Shown: positions 42,781-53,276, counted from the first letter of the stretch. The stretch is 64,000 bases of DNA from Bathymodiolus brooksi (GCA_963680875.1 OY804588.1:59284369-59348368); one strand, 5' to 3'. Numbers and translations: made by a program. The notes: generated by a model not told the origin, from the letters alone.

Positions 42781-43446
42781 AGTGCATTGGTGAATTAAAT
42801 TAGTTGTTTGACACCTTTAAATACACAATTTAAAAAATAAATAGATAAAACAAAATAATACTATTTATTAAATAAGTGGTACACGCACATGCAGGGTTTA
42901 TATTTTGTTTATTTTCATAATATGTATTGCTATATTTTTCCAATGTTCTGTATTTACATTTTTTTGTAGATTGATGAGACGTCTTCATGTGAACGGGGAA
43001 TCTTAGGACTTTATTTTGTTTGACAAAGCGCTGGCAAATCCAAATTATATACCGATTTACATGAAAGTATATTATTTGTTTACGCTGTGTTTGTTTAAAG
43101 TTGGCCGACTGTTTTCTAAGCTCGCCATCCCTAAATATATGTGTGTCTTCGTTATTAAGCTCAGTAAAGAGAAGGCATATTTTATGTACGGGTGAACATC
43201 GGAAATGGAACATAAAATGTATTATCTTTTACTCACATGAGTATTGTGGAAAGGGGGAGGGGTCCAGAAATATTTCCTGTATGCCCAGATGACGATTCAA
43301 TGTGTTGAATGTGCTATTACAAAAATATATTTATTATTGGTCGCTAGAAATCTTTAAAAGTACATTTTGCTTTTATATATATTTTTGGTTTTGAGACATA
43401 TCTCCTTATTGGTCGCTAGCTTATTGGTCGCTAGCTTGAGCCTGGT
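42781..43446. repeat. Right subterminal region of the composite
   Basis: Near-perfect inverted copy of 32,066-32,720, including the 127-codon frame (42,830-43,213, -). The repeated 'TTGGTCGCTAG' motifs next to the terminus are one more than on the left by local duplication ('CTTATTGGTCGCTAGCTTGA'). Confidence 0.85.
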
Positions 43447-43455
43447 GTTGTACAT

Positions 43456-43685
43456 CACTATACGCAAACAAACACAAATAACGGTATTCCAGAAACGCAT
43501 CATGCGCACTAAATTAAAAATCTGTGTTTTTATTTCAATTTATTTCATATTTAACCAACCAAAGACGGAGTTAATTTTCATACAAGTGTAATATGTACTG
43601 GCCATGGTCTCTCATAAGAACAAGGTTCTTTAGATATTTTTTGACTTTTGGATAAGAAAAAGTTACTAAATTTTCATTAAAATAG
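43456..43685. other. Unassigned flank of the composite
   Basis: Contains a degenerate piece of the older repeat seen at ~1,000 and ~4,330 ('TTCCAGAAACGCATCATGCG'), otherwise nothing. Confidence 0.4.
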
Positions 43686-43778
43686 GATTAGGGTTAGAGC
43701 TATAGTGTTTAACGACAGTTTCAACAGTTATAACGTGGCGGTCAGTTTTAATGGTGGAGGAAACCGGAGTACGTAATA
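43686..43778 (-). mobile_element. SINE family B fragment
   Basis: 'TTAGGGTTAGAGCTATAGTG' to 'GGTGGAGGAAACCGGAGTAC'; cut off by the foldback element. Confidence 0.75.
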
Positions 43779-43922
43779 GTTACCGACTGAGATCGAGGTG
43801 TTCAAGCTAGATGAACACCTGAGCCCGTGCACATTGTGCGCCGAGACCGCGTAGCGGTCGAGATGCTCAAAGCACGGGCGAGGGTGTTTATCTAGCTTGA
43901 ACCCGAGATCGAAGTCGGTAAC
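43779..43922. mobile_element. Foldback element with nested hairpin
   Basis: Arms GTTACCGACTGAGATCGAGG and 'GATCGAAGTCGGTAAC' pair over ~55 bp ('TTCAAGCTAGATGAACACC' with 'GGTGTTTATCTAGCTTGAA', 'GCCCGTGC' with 'GCACGGGC'). A second hairpin 'GACCGCGTAGCGGTC' sits at the centre. It is GC-richer than its surroundings and inserted in a SINE B. Confidence 0.75.
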
Positions 43923-45567
43923 TGACTTACACTCTAGTGATATTGTTAAACAACATTATTAAGAAAAAACTGCTGGAACGTGCTAATCTGGGTCACGGGT
44001 CACTGTAATCGGGCGGCTGTATCGAGAAACAGATACGGTGTTGAAAAAAACTGTTGATACTCATAAAATATTGATAAATGCAATAAAATTTTATATTTGT
44101 CTTCAAGAAATATGATAGACAAAACCATGTGTGAAGTTTTATGACGAAATATCTCCGATTTCTATGCAAATTTACGAGTTGAAGTGGGGAAACACCCACA
44201 GGTAATTTTAGCGATGTATTTTTATCTTGGACAATAATAATGAGCGTCCTGATTGGATGACCGATTTAAAACACACTGACTCCGCATGGTAAAAAGACGC
44301 ATGTAAAAGAAATCTATGTTATATTTATTCATTTGCTTGATTCTGGAATATTGTTGATCATTGATTTAAACAAGAAAAAAGGGAAAAGGGGGGGGGGGAT
44401 TTTATTTGCGAATTTTATAGTTAAATAAATGTTATGTTTCGACAGCTTAAAGAGAAAAATAAAAATTTGTTGCGACTAAAGCATAAATAGACTAAAGCTT
44501 AAATCAGCGTTAAAAATTGAACAAATATCAGTGGTTTTGTAAATCAGATTTATTCTAAATAGAAAATCTTAATTTATTATTTATTAATTTATTATTAATG
44601 ATACAATTGTATATCCCTTGGGAGGGGGAGAGGGCTATGATGAAAATTTGAAATATAAACACAGGACCGGACTTTAAGCAAAAATAATAATCCAGGATTA
44701 GTTTTTTATTAAAAAAAAAATCCAGGACCCCTGTGTCCATAATTTTTTTTTTTTTTTTTTAAGTTAATAATATGAAATATTGACATCCACACTTGCCTTT
44801 TGGGTAGCACATTTCTGTGTCCTCACTTGTTTATAAGAAATATATAATATCAAAAATATTGAATTTACTTGTACATATTTAGCCAATTAAATGCAGCCGT
44901 TTTTGTCATGATAAGTCACTATTTGTCCTGGGCCTAAGACTCGTGCGAATTCTTTTGACAAATAGGTATTTCCAAAATTTGAATACTTATCGATAACAAT
45001 AGAACTAGAGTGTAACGGGAGAAAACTACCGATGTGCCGAAAGTCACTGATAAACTTTATCACATATAGATGTTGTTTCGAGTATAAAAAATGTACACTC
45101 ATTAAAAATAAATCATGATTGCGTTACGTGCTATTATTTCTCCTTTCAGTATTTATTCAAATCTGCAACTCTCATCTGATTCATCTATTAATAAAAATAT
45201 ATGGTCTGATCAATTATAATTCTATTTTAATTCACTTTTGTTGTCATCTGATGACATGTATTCATAAATGGTGGAAAATTTCTACGTTTTCAAACTGAGA
45301 TTATTACATGCATTATTATAATGCAAATTTTAATTTTAATCAAATTCAGTGACGTCATAAGAATGATAGCTTCAATATCTATCCAAAATGTGCATAAAGA
45401 TCGATATCATTTTAAAGCTGTACCTTTGAGACTATAAGTATTATGGAATCCCGATGTTTTAGTCTCTTCGTCTTGAAAGTGGCGTTAAGTGCTATAAACC
45501 TAACCAAACCAGCCATAGTGTATGCAGTAGAAATAATTATCTTGAAAACTTTAAATATTCATTCTCC
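43923..45567. other. AT-rich sequence without recognised genes
   Basis: Homopolymers (T-run at 44,741-44,760, G-run at ~44,390). A SINE B tail fragment is at 45,473-45,512 ('GAAAGTGGCGTTAAGTGC'). Nothing else. Confidence 0.5.
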
Positions 45568-45575
45568 ATTACGGA

Positions 45576-45819
45576 CAGTGCCGCATTTAGGACAAATGAG
45601 GCCCTGTGCTAGTTAAGTTATGAAACGCCTGTCTTTGGCCCTGAAGGGTCGGTAGGCTTGCACAGGCAGTCAGGCATGCATGCTCAGGAAATTTAGGAAT
45701 GGTTAAAATATTATGTTATATCGTAAAAAAATGTTTTGGCAGGAAGATGCCCCCCCCCTGGCCAACGGGGCCCTGTGCTTAAGCACACCTAATTAAGCGC
45801 AATGATAAATCCAGCACTG
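45576..45819. mobile_element. hAT-like MITE
   Basis: 244 bp with termini CAGTGCCGCATTTA and 'TAAATCCAGCACTG', bounded by ATTACGGA (45,568-45,575) and ATTACTGA (45,820-45,827), a 7-of-8 match. The subterminal 'GAGGCCCTGTGCT' pairs with 'GGGGCCCTGTGCTT' only partly. CAG...CTG termini with an 8-bp duplication are typical of hAT. Confidence 0.8.
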
Positions 45820-46138
45820 ATTACTGAAACATATTGTGTAGTTGTTTTCTTAACTCGCGTATTTTCATTTCATTTTTTTTAAAAGTATGATTATTTGTCA
45901 TGATTTCGAAACCTTCATTTGAAATAAATCCGATTTAATTTGTATTCATTGTGGTCTTTAATTGCATCCTGTATATACTATGATTACAGAGGCTATTAGT
46001 ACGACACAGTTCTAATTAAATTTCGCGTGAAAGCTCACAAATTTAAATTTTAAAACAAATTGTTACCGTACAAACGCTGTTGGGATAATAAGACGTTACA
46101 AAAATGTATAATTCAGTAATGAAAATAAGTGAGCGAGC

Positions 46139-46440
46139 GAGTGGGTGAGTGAATAAGTGAGTGATTATTGGTTAAGGCTATATGAGAAATTTTTCAACTA
46201 TATCATGGCGAGATTAAGTTACTTTTCAATGAGATGATGATGATGATCGTTTTGTACTAGACCAACACCCTTAATGGGGTCTTTATAGTGCTATCTCACT
46301 GAAACAACCGTCCGTGTGTAGACATGATTCCGAGTCAACCAGTCTAAGCTCTTACTCCTTAAAGCTGCGTGCTTAGCTGAGAAACAGCAAATACCGATAT
46401 TATAGCCTTTGGTTTGACCGACCGGGGCTTGTATTTTGCA
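46139..46440 (-). mobile_element. SINE family A, minus
   Basis: 'ATCATGGCGAGATTAAG', 'TAGACATGATTCCGAGTCAA' and 'AGCAAATACCGATATTATAG' match SINE A in reverse. The tRNA-like head ends in 'TTTGACCGACCGGGGCTTG', partly duplicated just after (46,441-46,465). Confidence 0.75.
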
Positions 46441-48095
46441 TACGGACCGACCGGGGTTTGTATTATGAAGACCAAGCTTATAAAAATTAGGTGTTTGTTA
46501 TAGATATTTGTTTGCATCGCTAAAGAAAAACAAATATATATATATATATAAAAATCATCAAGCATCTAATTTTAGTTAGATTGTGCATTGACTAAATACA
46601 CGTCGTCCGTGACCAAAATATCAACATCAACACTATAATTTATATTATAATTTTGTACAGGATCGTACTTGCCCTACATATTTAAATACAAATAAAATGA
46701 CAATACATTTAATTAAATTCGAAAAAAGAGTGACATTTTCCTAAATATGTTGTTACATAATTATTTATGGTAATGATATTAGCAGGACAGATTAATCGTC
46801 AGATTTTAAGAACAATGATGATATTATCTTTCTTTTAAGATATTTTATATCTCATTTAAAGATTTTTTTGACCAAAACAATTATATGTTTTGGAAATTGG
46901 TAAATAGCTTTAAAATAATGAAATAAAGGTACATATTTCACATTAAACAGTTTATCGTACCACTTTTCGCCTTTTGAGAACGAAAATTACCATCGATTTA
47001 TTATTTCCTTGCAAGCAAATAATTTGACTTCGCTTTCTCCGAATGCAACTGACCTTACTAGTGATAGGTAAAAACGAATAATTTGTATTTTGTCGCTTAT
47101 TAACTGCAAACATGTATGGTTCTTTGTCCGTAATAAACGCCGACTAAAAGCAGATTCACAGAAAATAAGAAATAAGTGCATTGTTGTACTGATTTAATGA
47201 CGATTCGGCAACGCAGGCAAGTTAATGCAACGTTTATCGACTTTCGTAAGGGGAAATAACTCTTCTGGTCTTATGAATATTTATAAGCAGCTGCGCGCGT
47301 TGTTTGCCTGCGTCGTTTGCAGTTCGCTGCCGTGAATGTTAAATTGTGTCTATTATTTGAATGCTTAAACACTTTTACTGTTCCAAAAAGATGAAATATG
47401 TTATTTTCTGTCTGTGGTTGCCACAGATCTTTTTATTTTACTGCCATTCTAGCTTTGTAGGCGGGGCTTATCTTCCTTATTTGGAAAACTAAGTCTCCAA
47501 GAAGCTTGTAATTTTCTTTCATTCAAAACGACCAAGCACCTGTACATCACCTGTTCGCTGTATGTAAGTTCAGTTTCTACACGGAATAGACAATTTATTG
47601 TGAATGTATAATAATTTTCTGTTTATAGCGTTCAGAACAACAAAGGTATAACTTGTTTTACGAGGATTATATTGGGTTTCTCCTCCACGGAAACATTTTC
47701 TGACTGACCATGCATGGCATGTGTTCTATCCGGCATGCTGGCGATTTTTGGGATGCTACTTTTTGAATATTATTGACTACAGTACATTACTGCTACTGGC
47801 AGTGACAAAAACTAGATTTTCTATTTTAATTTTTAAAGTGGGTTACCATGTTATTTCAATCGGCCATGTTTGGGGGGAGGGGGGTGGGGGTGTTCTTCAA
47901 TTTCCTGAATTTTATCTCGTTTTCCCAATCAACATTGTACATGTATGCATGTTAATCCTTGAGGTGAGCTAAAGATGGTGCACTACAGCCAATTGGTGTC
48001 TATCTATCACTATTAATAGTATAGATAGTCCCCGAGCCATATATTACATTTCCTGGCCTCTTAAATTAGCTAGGTGTCCTATTTAAAATATGTTA
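46441..48095. other. Intergenic sequence with one CpG-richer patch
   Basis: (TA)n at 46,532-46,550. Around 47,180-47,340 the base composition changes ('CGATTCGGCAACGCAGGCAA', 'ATTTATAAGCAGCTGCGCGC', 'GCCTGCGTCGTTTGCAGTTC'). A TATA-like ATTTATAAG just precedes a GC-rich stretch, as at a promoter with an untranslated first exon. No coding sequence could be linked to it. Confidence 0.35.
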
Positions 48096-48480
48096 GGCTC
48101 TCTGGGTGCTCCGGCTTCCTCCACCACTAAAACTGGTCGTCACGATATAACTGAAAGAGACGTATTTACACTGTTGTCCGCCATTGCTTTTTATATAGAA
48201 GTGTTTTATGTTATTTTATCTCGTGTGCATCTGTCCAATATCTCGCGCTGGGACTAACAACTCATACAAGCCTATCACTAATACGGCATGAGTTAAAACC
48301 CAACTGTGTACATAACAAAAAAGGGTGCACTCGACTCGCAGCCGCATGTGATAAAGTTTACCAGTTGCTTGGCCATGTTCGGTGGTTCTCTCTGGGTACT
48401 CCCGACTTCCTTCACCACTAAAACTGGTCACCATGATATTGCTGGAATGTTGTTGAAAGTTCAACACCAAAAATCAGATC
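48096..48480 (+). mobile_element. Two SINE family B copies in the same orientation
   Basis: A fragment at 48,096-48,160 ('CCGGCTTCCTCCACCACTAA') is followed by a fuller but diverged copy at ~48,240-48,480 ('CAAGCCTATCACTAATACGG', 'GTGATAAAGTTTACCAGTTG', 'GCTGGAATGTTGTTGAAAGT'). Confidence 0.7.
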
Positions 48481-49732
48481 AGTCCAATATCTCCTGTTTT
48501 AAATGTATTTCTTACTCAAAACAAATGAATTACAATTCAGTTTTAATGCAGTAAGATACAGTATGTTGTAAATTATAAATAGCAATTATCATTTTCCTTT
48601 TTTCATAAAATAATAAATATTCATTCCATCTTATAATAATTGTAAATATTATAACATACATTTGCACATTTTTATAATATATATGAAATAATTAAGTATA
48701 CTGTCCAAAGTTTATTATGGATAATAACCTGTGCCACTGATAAAATTTGTAATTAAGGTCTTATTTATGACACCAAATTATGTAACAATCATCATTACTA
48801 ATCCATGCCTGGCCTTGATATATAATTCAGAAGATAAAAAAAACAAAAATCATTCCAATTCTAAAAATTTGCTTAAAAATATGCATAATTTCTCAGTCTA
48901 AATATGAAAACTAAATCTTTAATTTATGTAAATAGGTTTAATAAAATATAATTTAAAATTTTTGAGCTGTTTTCACTGAAATTTTAAAACCTCAAAGAAA
49001 TAGAAATTGAGATGCAATGTATTATTTGTTTGGATATGATGAAGTCTTTGAAGCCATATTTAATATTTTATTTTGTACTTGTTATAGTTTTGATTGCAAT
49101 TAAACATAGAAGAATATCTTTTGTTCATGTTGTGTTTGCCACTTTATTTTAATAGAGTTTCTTTTTTTTTTTAACAATTGAATTTCAAATATCAAGTCAA
49201 TATAATAAAAGACGTCAAAAAAAAAGTCTGGACAACTTAAAATTTTAATGTGACAGACAAATGGATGGACAGACGGAACCTAAAACTATAGTCCCCTTTG
49301 GTTTTCGCCGGTAGGGGACTAATAAATGTAATTAAACATATTAGTCCAGGGACAGAAATTAACTATTTTTTCCCAGTAGCCAACTTGGCTACTGACTTCT
49401 AATTTCTAGGGGCCCAGCAAAAAAGGTTTTCAGATATTTTGAATTAATTTGTGTGATAGATCCAGCAATAGTTAAATTTAATCAGGTCTTGTCCTGATCT
49501 GATCTGTTAAAAAAAATCCTAATTTTGTTAGGAATGCATTTTTTGTGATGTCAAACTTGTCTATAATGACGTTTGATGGCAATTTAGTAAGCAGTCTTTA
49601 TGTGACTGTGAGCTAAATTGTCAGTCGGCATACATATATAATGCACATTTTTGTTATTTGGCATTATACATTTATCAAATTTAAACCATATCATACAATC
49701 TGCAACACATTTAACTATCTCAACATATTGAC
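48481..49732. other. AT-rich intergenic sequence
   Basis: 'CAAATGGATGGACAGACGGA' and 'GCCGGTAGGGGACTAATAA' (49,257-49,325) resemble the end of a dispersed repeat. Otherwise nothing recognised. Confidence 0.45.
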
Positions 49733-50541
49733 TTAACCATTTTCTAAAAAAAATACCACAATGCCACCACCGTTACATTTTTCTCTATACACATGCTTTT
49801 TTTCATAGCCTTCTATATCAAAATCATCTGGGCACTTAACCCAGCACTCATTGAAACACAACACATCATATTCTTTCACTATATTAAGAAAACCTGAATC
49901 AGACAATTTTCGCACTAAGCCTTTTGAAATATTCCATGTACATATATTAATCACACTTTTCCCACTAGATTCGTTTTCAGTAGAATTTTCATCACACTCC
50001 GCAGCCTCCTAACCTTTCCACAAACTCCCATTAATGAAGTTTATCACTGACAATATACGCAGTTTTCCAATTTTTTCGCTCATTTAACATGATAGGAACT
50101 AGTTTTTTCCTGCATTCGACCATTTCTCGTGGATAATATGGGCTGATTCCGTACTTTGTGTTCTTTAAACGATTTGAGGAATTTTTAACCGCTGCTCTAT
50201 ACTTAAAATTTGTAAATTTAGCAACAATCAGCCTCGGTTTAGTCGATCCATTTTTACGCTTGCCAAGTCTATGCTTTTTCTATCTGTATGGATTTTGTAT
50301 CTTCAATTTTCAATGTATTTTCAAGAAAATCCATAATTTTATCTACACAGTTTTTATTTACACCCGTTACACCCCCCTGGTTCTCTTGTTGTTCCCGTTG
50401 CACCCCCCTGGTTCTCTGTTACTCCCGTTGCACCCCCCTGGTTCTCTGTTACTCCCGTTGCACCCCCCTTGTTCTCTGTATAAGATAAGGCAGATATGGC
50501 CAACAATCTGTATCTCACTGTCCGATCCCGTTCCGAATATT
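49733..50541 (-). pseudogene. LINE fragment: ORF1 C-terminal part and ORF2 endonuclease start
   Basis: On - the 5' part (50,541 to ~50,000) shows ORF1-like blocks in shifting frames ('CVDKIMDFLENTLKIED', then 'KPRLIVAKFTNFKYRAAV' and 'YGISPYYPREMVECRKKL', as in the RRM-like domain of L1-type ORF1). An AP-endonuclease N-terminus follows (49,954-49,733: 'INICTWNISKGLVRKL', 'YDVLCFNECWV', 'GGGIVVFF'), with the WNI and NE(C)W blocks of the EEP fold. The copy is cut off after ~73 endonuclease residues. ORF1 would bind the RNA and ORF2 nick the target; neither is complete. Confidence 0.65.
50367..50480. repeat. 30-bp minisatellite, four units
   Basis: 'CACCCCCCTGGTTCTCTGTT' + 'ACTCCCGTTG' repeated. 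On - it keeps frame and encodes GGCNGSNREP repeats. It lies in the N-terminal side of the ORF1-like region. Confidence 0.85.
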
Positions 50542-51402
50542 TTAAAGACGCAGAACTTGTTTTGGTGATCTTTCATCTTCGGTACTGTAGCAAATTCTGA
50601 TAATTTCAGTCAATGCAGTGCATAAGGCAGGTATGTCATAATTTAAAACACCTTCTTCATACTTTGATTGAGAAAACTGTGCCAATTTAATTGCATATAA
50701 ACGTGCATCGCTACCCTTAATCTGATTTTTGTCTCCTATTAGTAATTCACAAAAAGTTTGATATTCTTTCTGAAGAGAGGATGATGGCATATGATGAGGT
50801 AATTCTGTAAGAAGGTTCTGGACAACATTGGTAATATCATGTATTGGTTCACAATTGCTGATTTCATAGTGCTGACAGTTAAAAGTAGAAAGAGTATCAT
50901 CATTGAATAATGACGGACAAATAAGTGCTGCTGGTCGTTGAATACCATGTAATATTTCAGACAATTTGGACTGGAGGTCAGTTTTATTCAAGTTATAAAC
51001 ATCTATGTCTCTGGAATCCAATTCATCAATTAGGTCGTTCTTCTTCAGATTAGAAAGAGGATTAATGTTTGAAGCTGAGAAATGTTTCCACATTGTCCCT
51101 TCTTTGAAAATGTCTAGTCTTTCCTGTAGAGATAAGGTTTTTTGATGGAGAGCAGCAGCCAAATTACTATGGTCTTTCACATGGATTCCACAAAGGCAAC
51201 TGTAGTTCCCCCCTCGTTGCTGTCCACATTCAAACTGACGTGCTGGATTGTCCCCGGTAAAAATTCTCATAACATCGTAGATCTTAATTCCTGTGGATCC
51301 AACAGTTGGAAGATCGAGTTTTTGTAAATCTTGAATACGTGTTGGGGTATATGACATCTGATCAATATCTGTGCTTTTTGCATGCTTGGGTTCTGGTGAC
51401 AT
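50542..51402 (-). CDS. Intact 286-residue protein with SAP-like segment, family unknown
   Basis: Single open frame, ATG at 51,400-51,402, stop just below 50,545. The N-terminal third has 'VMRIFTGDNPARQFECGQQR' and a Cys/His cluster (C59, C69, C71, H74, H78) that could bind zinc. Residues ~118-152 ('LKKNDLIDELDSRDI', 'LNKTDLQSKLSEIL') resemble two turns of a SAP-type DNA-binding helix pair. Then 'RPAALICPSLF' and 'HYEISNCEPIHDI', 'LLTELPHH'. From memory, similar uncharacterised proteins are common in cnidarians and molluscs as large families and often run on beyond the 'KQVLRL' at which this one stops. This copy may therefore be 3'-truncated where the LINE fragment begins, three bases later. 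No introns, stops or frameshifts, so it may still be expressed or be recent. Probably transposon-associated (inference). Confidence 0.55.
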   Translation of the reverse strand: MSPEPKHAKSTDIDQMSYTPTRIQDLQKLDLPTVGSTGIKIYDVMRIFTGDNPARQFECGQQRGGNYSCLCGIHVKDHSNLAAALHQKTLSLQERLDIFKEGTMWKHFSASNINPLSNLKKNDLIDELDSRDIDVYNLNKTDLQSKLSEILHGIQRPAALICPSLFNDDTLSTFNCQHYEISNCEPIHDITNVVQNLLTELPHHMPSSSLQKEYQTFCELLIGDKNQIKGSDARLYAIKLAQFSQSKYEEGVLNYDIPALCTALTEIIRICYSTEDERSPKQVLRL

Positions 51403-51861
51403 TCAAATTAGGTAATCACATGACAGTGAAATGTAAATAAAATCACATGTGTTGTTGTTATTGTTTACACTGGAAGTTGGTAACAACAAGCATACTAACT
51501 CCCTCTGCACATATCCACATTTGGTACAAATATTTAACATAGAGACCTAATGGGCAACTTTTTGGAAAATAGTGTCAAAATTCTGAAATTATTTGTCAGA
51601 GTAGGTAGATGATATATGAGTAAATGTGTGAAGAAAAAAAATCAATAAGTTGAACTGTTGATTTTTAATTAATTTTTTAGTCCTGTTTTAGGCTGGTCAA
51701 ACGGACTATATCTAAGTGATCTTCTACAAGGCCGGATTAAAGTAGACTTACCAATTATTTAGAGAAAAAAAGCTAAAATCTGTTTTAGGTCCGCGGAAAT
51801 AGGAAATTGTATATTTTAGATCAATCACAATACATTGAACTCTCTACATTAAAATCATATA
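51403..51861. other. Upstream region of the 286-codon frame
   Basis: No clear TATA box or recognised repeat. AT-rich. Confidence 0.4.
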
Positions 51862-52090
51862 GGGGCCGTCGTAGTCGTGATCGTATGATAGCTGGAATTA
51901 GAACTACCTGTGCAACCAGTGCCTATCATGGCGAGGTGTACTCGATACAATATTATGTGATAAAGTTTGTCAGTGACTTGCGACAGATCGGGGTTTTTTC
52001 TCCTGTTTCATTCACCAATAAAACTGACCGCCTAGCCATAACTGTAATATTGTTGAAAGTGACGTTAAACACTATAACCATAACCCCTTT
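51862..52090 (+). mobile_element. SINE family B, nearly full length
   Basis: Head GGGGCCGTCGTAGTCGTGAT, 'CAACCAGTGCCTATCATGGC' (B-box segment deleted), central block, and tail 'GACGTTAAACACTATAACCA'. Confidence 0.85.
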
Positions 52091-52247
52091 TTCTTGTTAT
52101 AATGTGACACTATATACACCGAATTGCGTTACAGAGTTCTGAGTTCTGAGTGACTTAATAAGAAAAAACATTTTTTGAAAATGACAAGTCGTTCATTTAA
52201 TTAATAAATATCAAACTAATTTAATGCCGCCACACTATATTAGCCTG

Positions 52248-52523
52248 CAGGGGCGGATTCAGGGGGGGGGCGCACCCCCCCCCCCCCTAAAATTGGAAAA
52301 AATATGATTTTTTGGCGTAAAATCGTGATTTTTCACACGAAATACCCCAAAAATTTTCGCGCTTCCCTCTGCATTTGGAAAAAATCTGATTTTTTTGGCG
52401 TAAAATCGTGATTTTTCACACGAAATACCCCAAATTTTTTCGCGCCTCCCTCCGCTCGGCGCAATTTTTTTAAGTGCCCCCCCCCCACCCCCCCCCTAAC
52501 TTGAAATCCTGGATCCGCCCCTG
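52248..52523. mobile_element. MITE with CAGGGGCGGAT termini
   Basis: CAGGGGCGGATTCAGGGGGG at the left and 'AATCCTGGATCCGCCCCTG' at the right. Inside, an ~80-bp block ('AAATCGTGATTTTTCACACG', 'AAATACCCCAAA', 'TTCGCGC') is present twice. hAT-like termini, but the flanks show no clear 8-bp duplication. Confidence 0.75.
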
Positions 52524-52681
52524 GTCTGTACCAAGCAAAATAGAGTTAGTGGTCGTATATACATGTGTGTTAAAGTGGTATTGATATTGTACCTGTTTGT
52601 ACGATTTTTTTATTGGATTTTGGAACTGTTCTGACGATGTGGTATTTTTTGCTTCCCATTTTTTTTTTATTATTCATCTGG

Positions 52682-52814
52682 GGTCGATTTCACAAAAAGT
52701 CGTAAGTCTAAGATTAATCTTAAGTGTTATCGTAAGTGTGATTTCCAAGCTTTTGATTGGTTGAAATTCACACTTACGACTGATCTTAGACTTACAACTT
52801 TTTGTGAAATCGAC
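52682..52814. mobile_element. Hairpin MITE
   Basis: GGTCGATTTCACAAAAAGTC and its reverse complement at the other end ('ACTTTTTGTGAAATCGACC') pair over ~45 bp around 'CAAGCTTTTGATTGG'. No coding. Confidence 0.85.
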
Positions 52815-53276
52815 CACAGGGTCAAATCTCGTTCTTCCTATATGCAAAAATATGAAAATCACGTTCGGCATTGTGGGACAATGTACATCCTTGCCAGATC
52901 ATGTTCCATTTGATCAGGAAAAGAACATTTAGCTTTATGGGGATGTAGTGGGGAAATGTTTGTGTTGCGAAATTTTAGAGAAAACAGTTAATTGATATGG
53001 AAGATGCAAAAAAAAAGAATTTATCAGACCCATACCCTGATTTTGGTATAATTTGGAAGAAATACCGATTTTTCACGCCCAAGATAAAAACAGTTATGTC
53101 TCGGGAGCCACCACTTAGCTATCTCGTGGCCACGCGATAGTATGTCGTAGCCATGCGTTATTATTTCATGGCCACGAGATAAACACAAATTTCCGCATGT
53201 CACTTCCATGCTTCCGTATGTTTCTAATAAATGTATGCATCGTTAATAAAACAACCTGCTAGACTTTTTATCAAGA
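52815..53276. other. Unassigned; short GTGGCCACGAGAT palindromes
   Basis: 'ATCTCGTGGCCACG' and 'TTCATGGCCACGAGAT' occur in both orientations at 53,110-53,180, again at ~54,608. Confidence 0.5.

Larger units (their letters stand above)
32066..43446. mobile_element. Composite Polinton/adintovirus-like element with giant inverted arms
   Basis: 11,381 bp bounded by the 9-bp direct repeat GTTGTACAT (32,057-32,065 and 43,447-43,455). Termini: ACCAGGCTCAAGCTAGCGAC and its reverse complement. Left arm 32,066-35,829 and right arm 38,375-43,446 are inverted copies. Both contain, from outside in, an AT-rich subterminal region, a ~187-bp satellite, a CRE/E-box-rich block and the 3' part of a capsid gene. 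The unique core 35,830-38,374 carries integrase, penton-like, pX-like and the 5' part of the major capsid gene. No polymerase B, ATPase or protease is seen, so it is defective. Polintons are virus-like self-synthesising transposons, and classic ones leave 6-bp duplications. The 9 bp here is unusual and leaves open mobilisation by another transposase, for example a MULE. Confidence 0.8.

Noticed and set aside
50158..50568. 136-codon plus frame
   Set aside because: It lies antisense to the LINE ORF1-like region and contains the minisatellite; no coding features.
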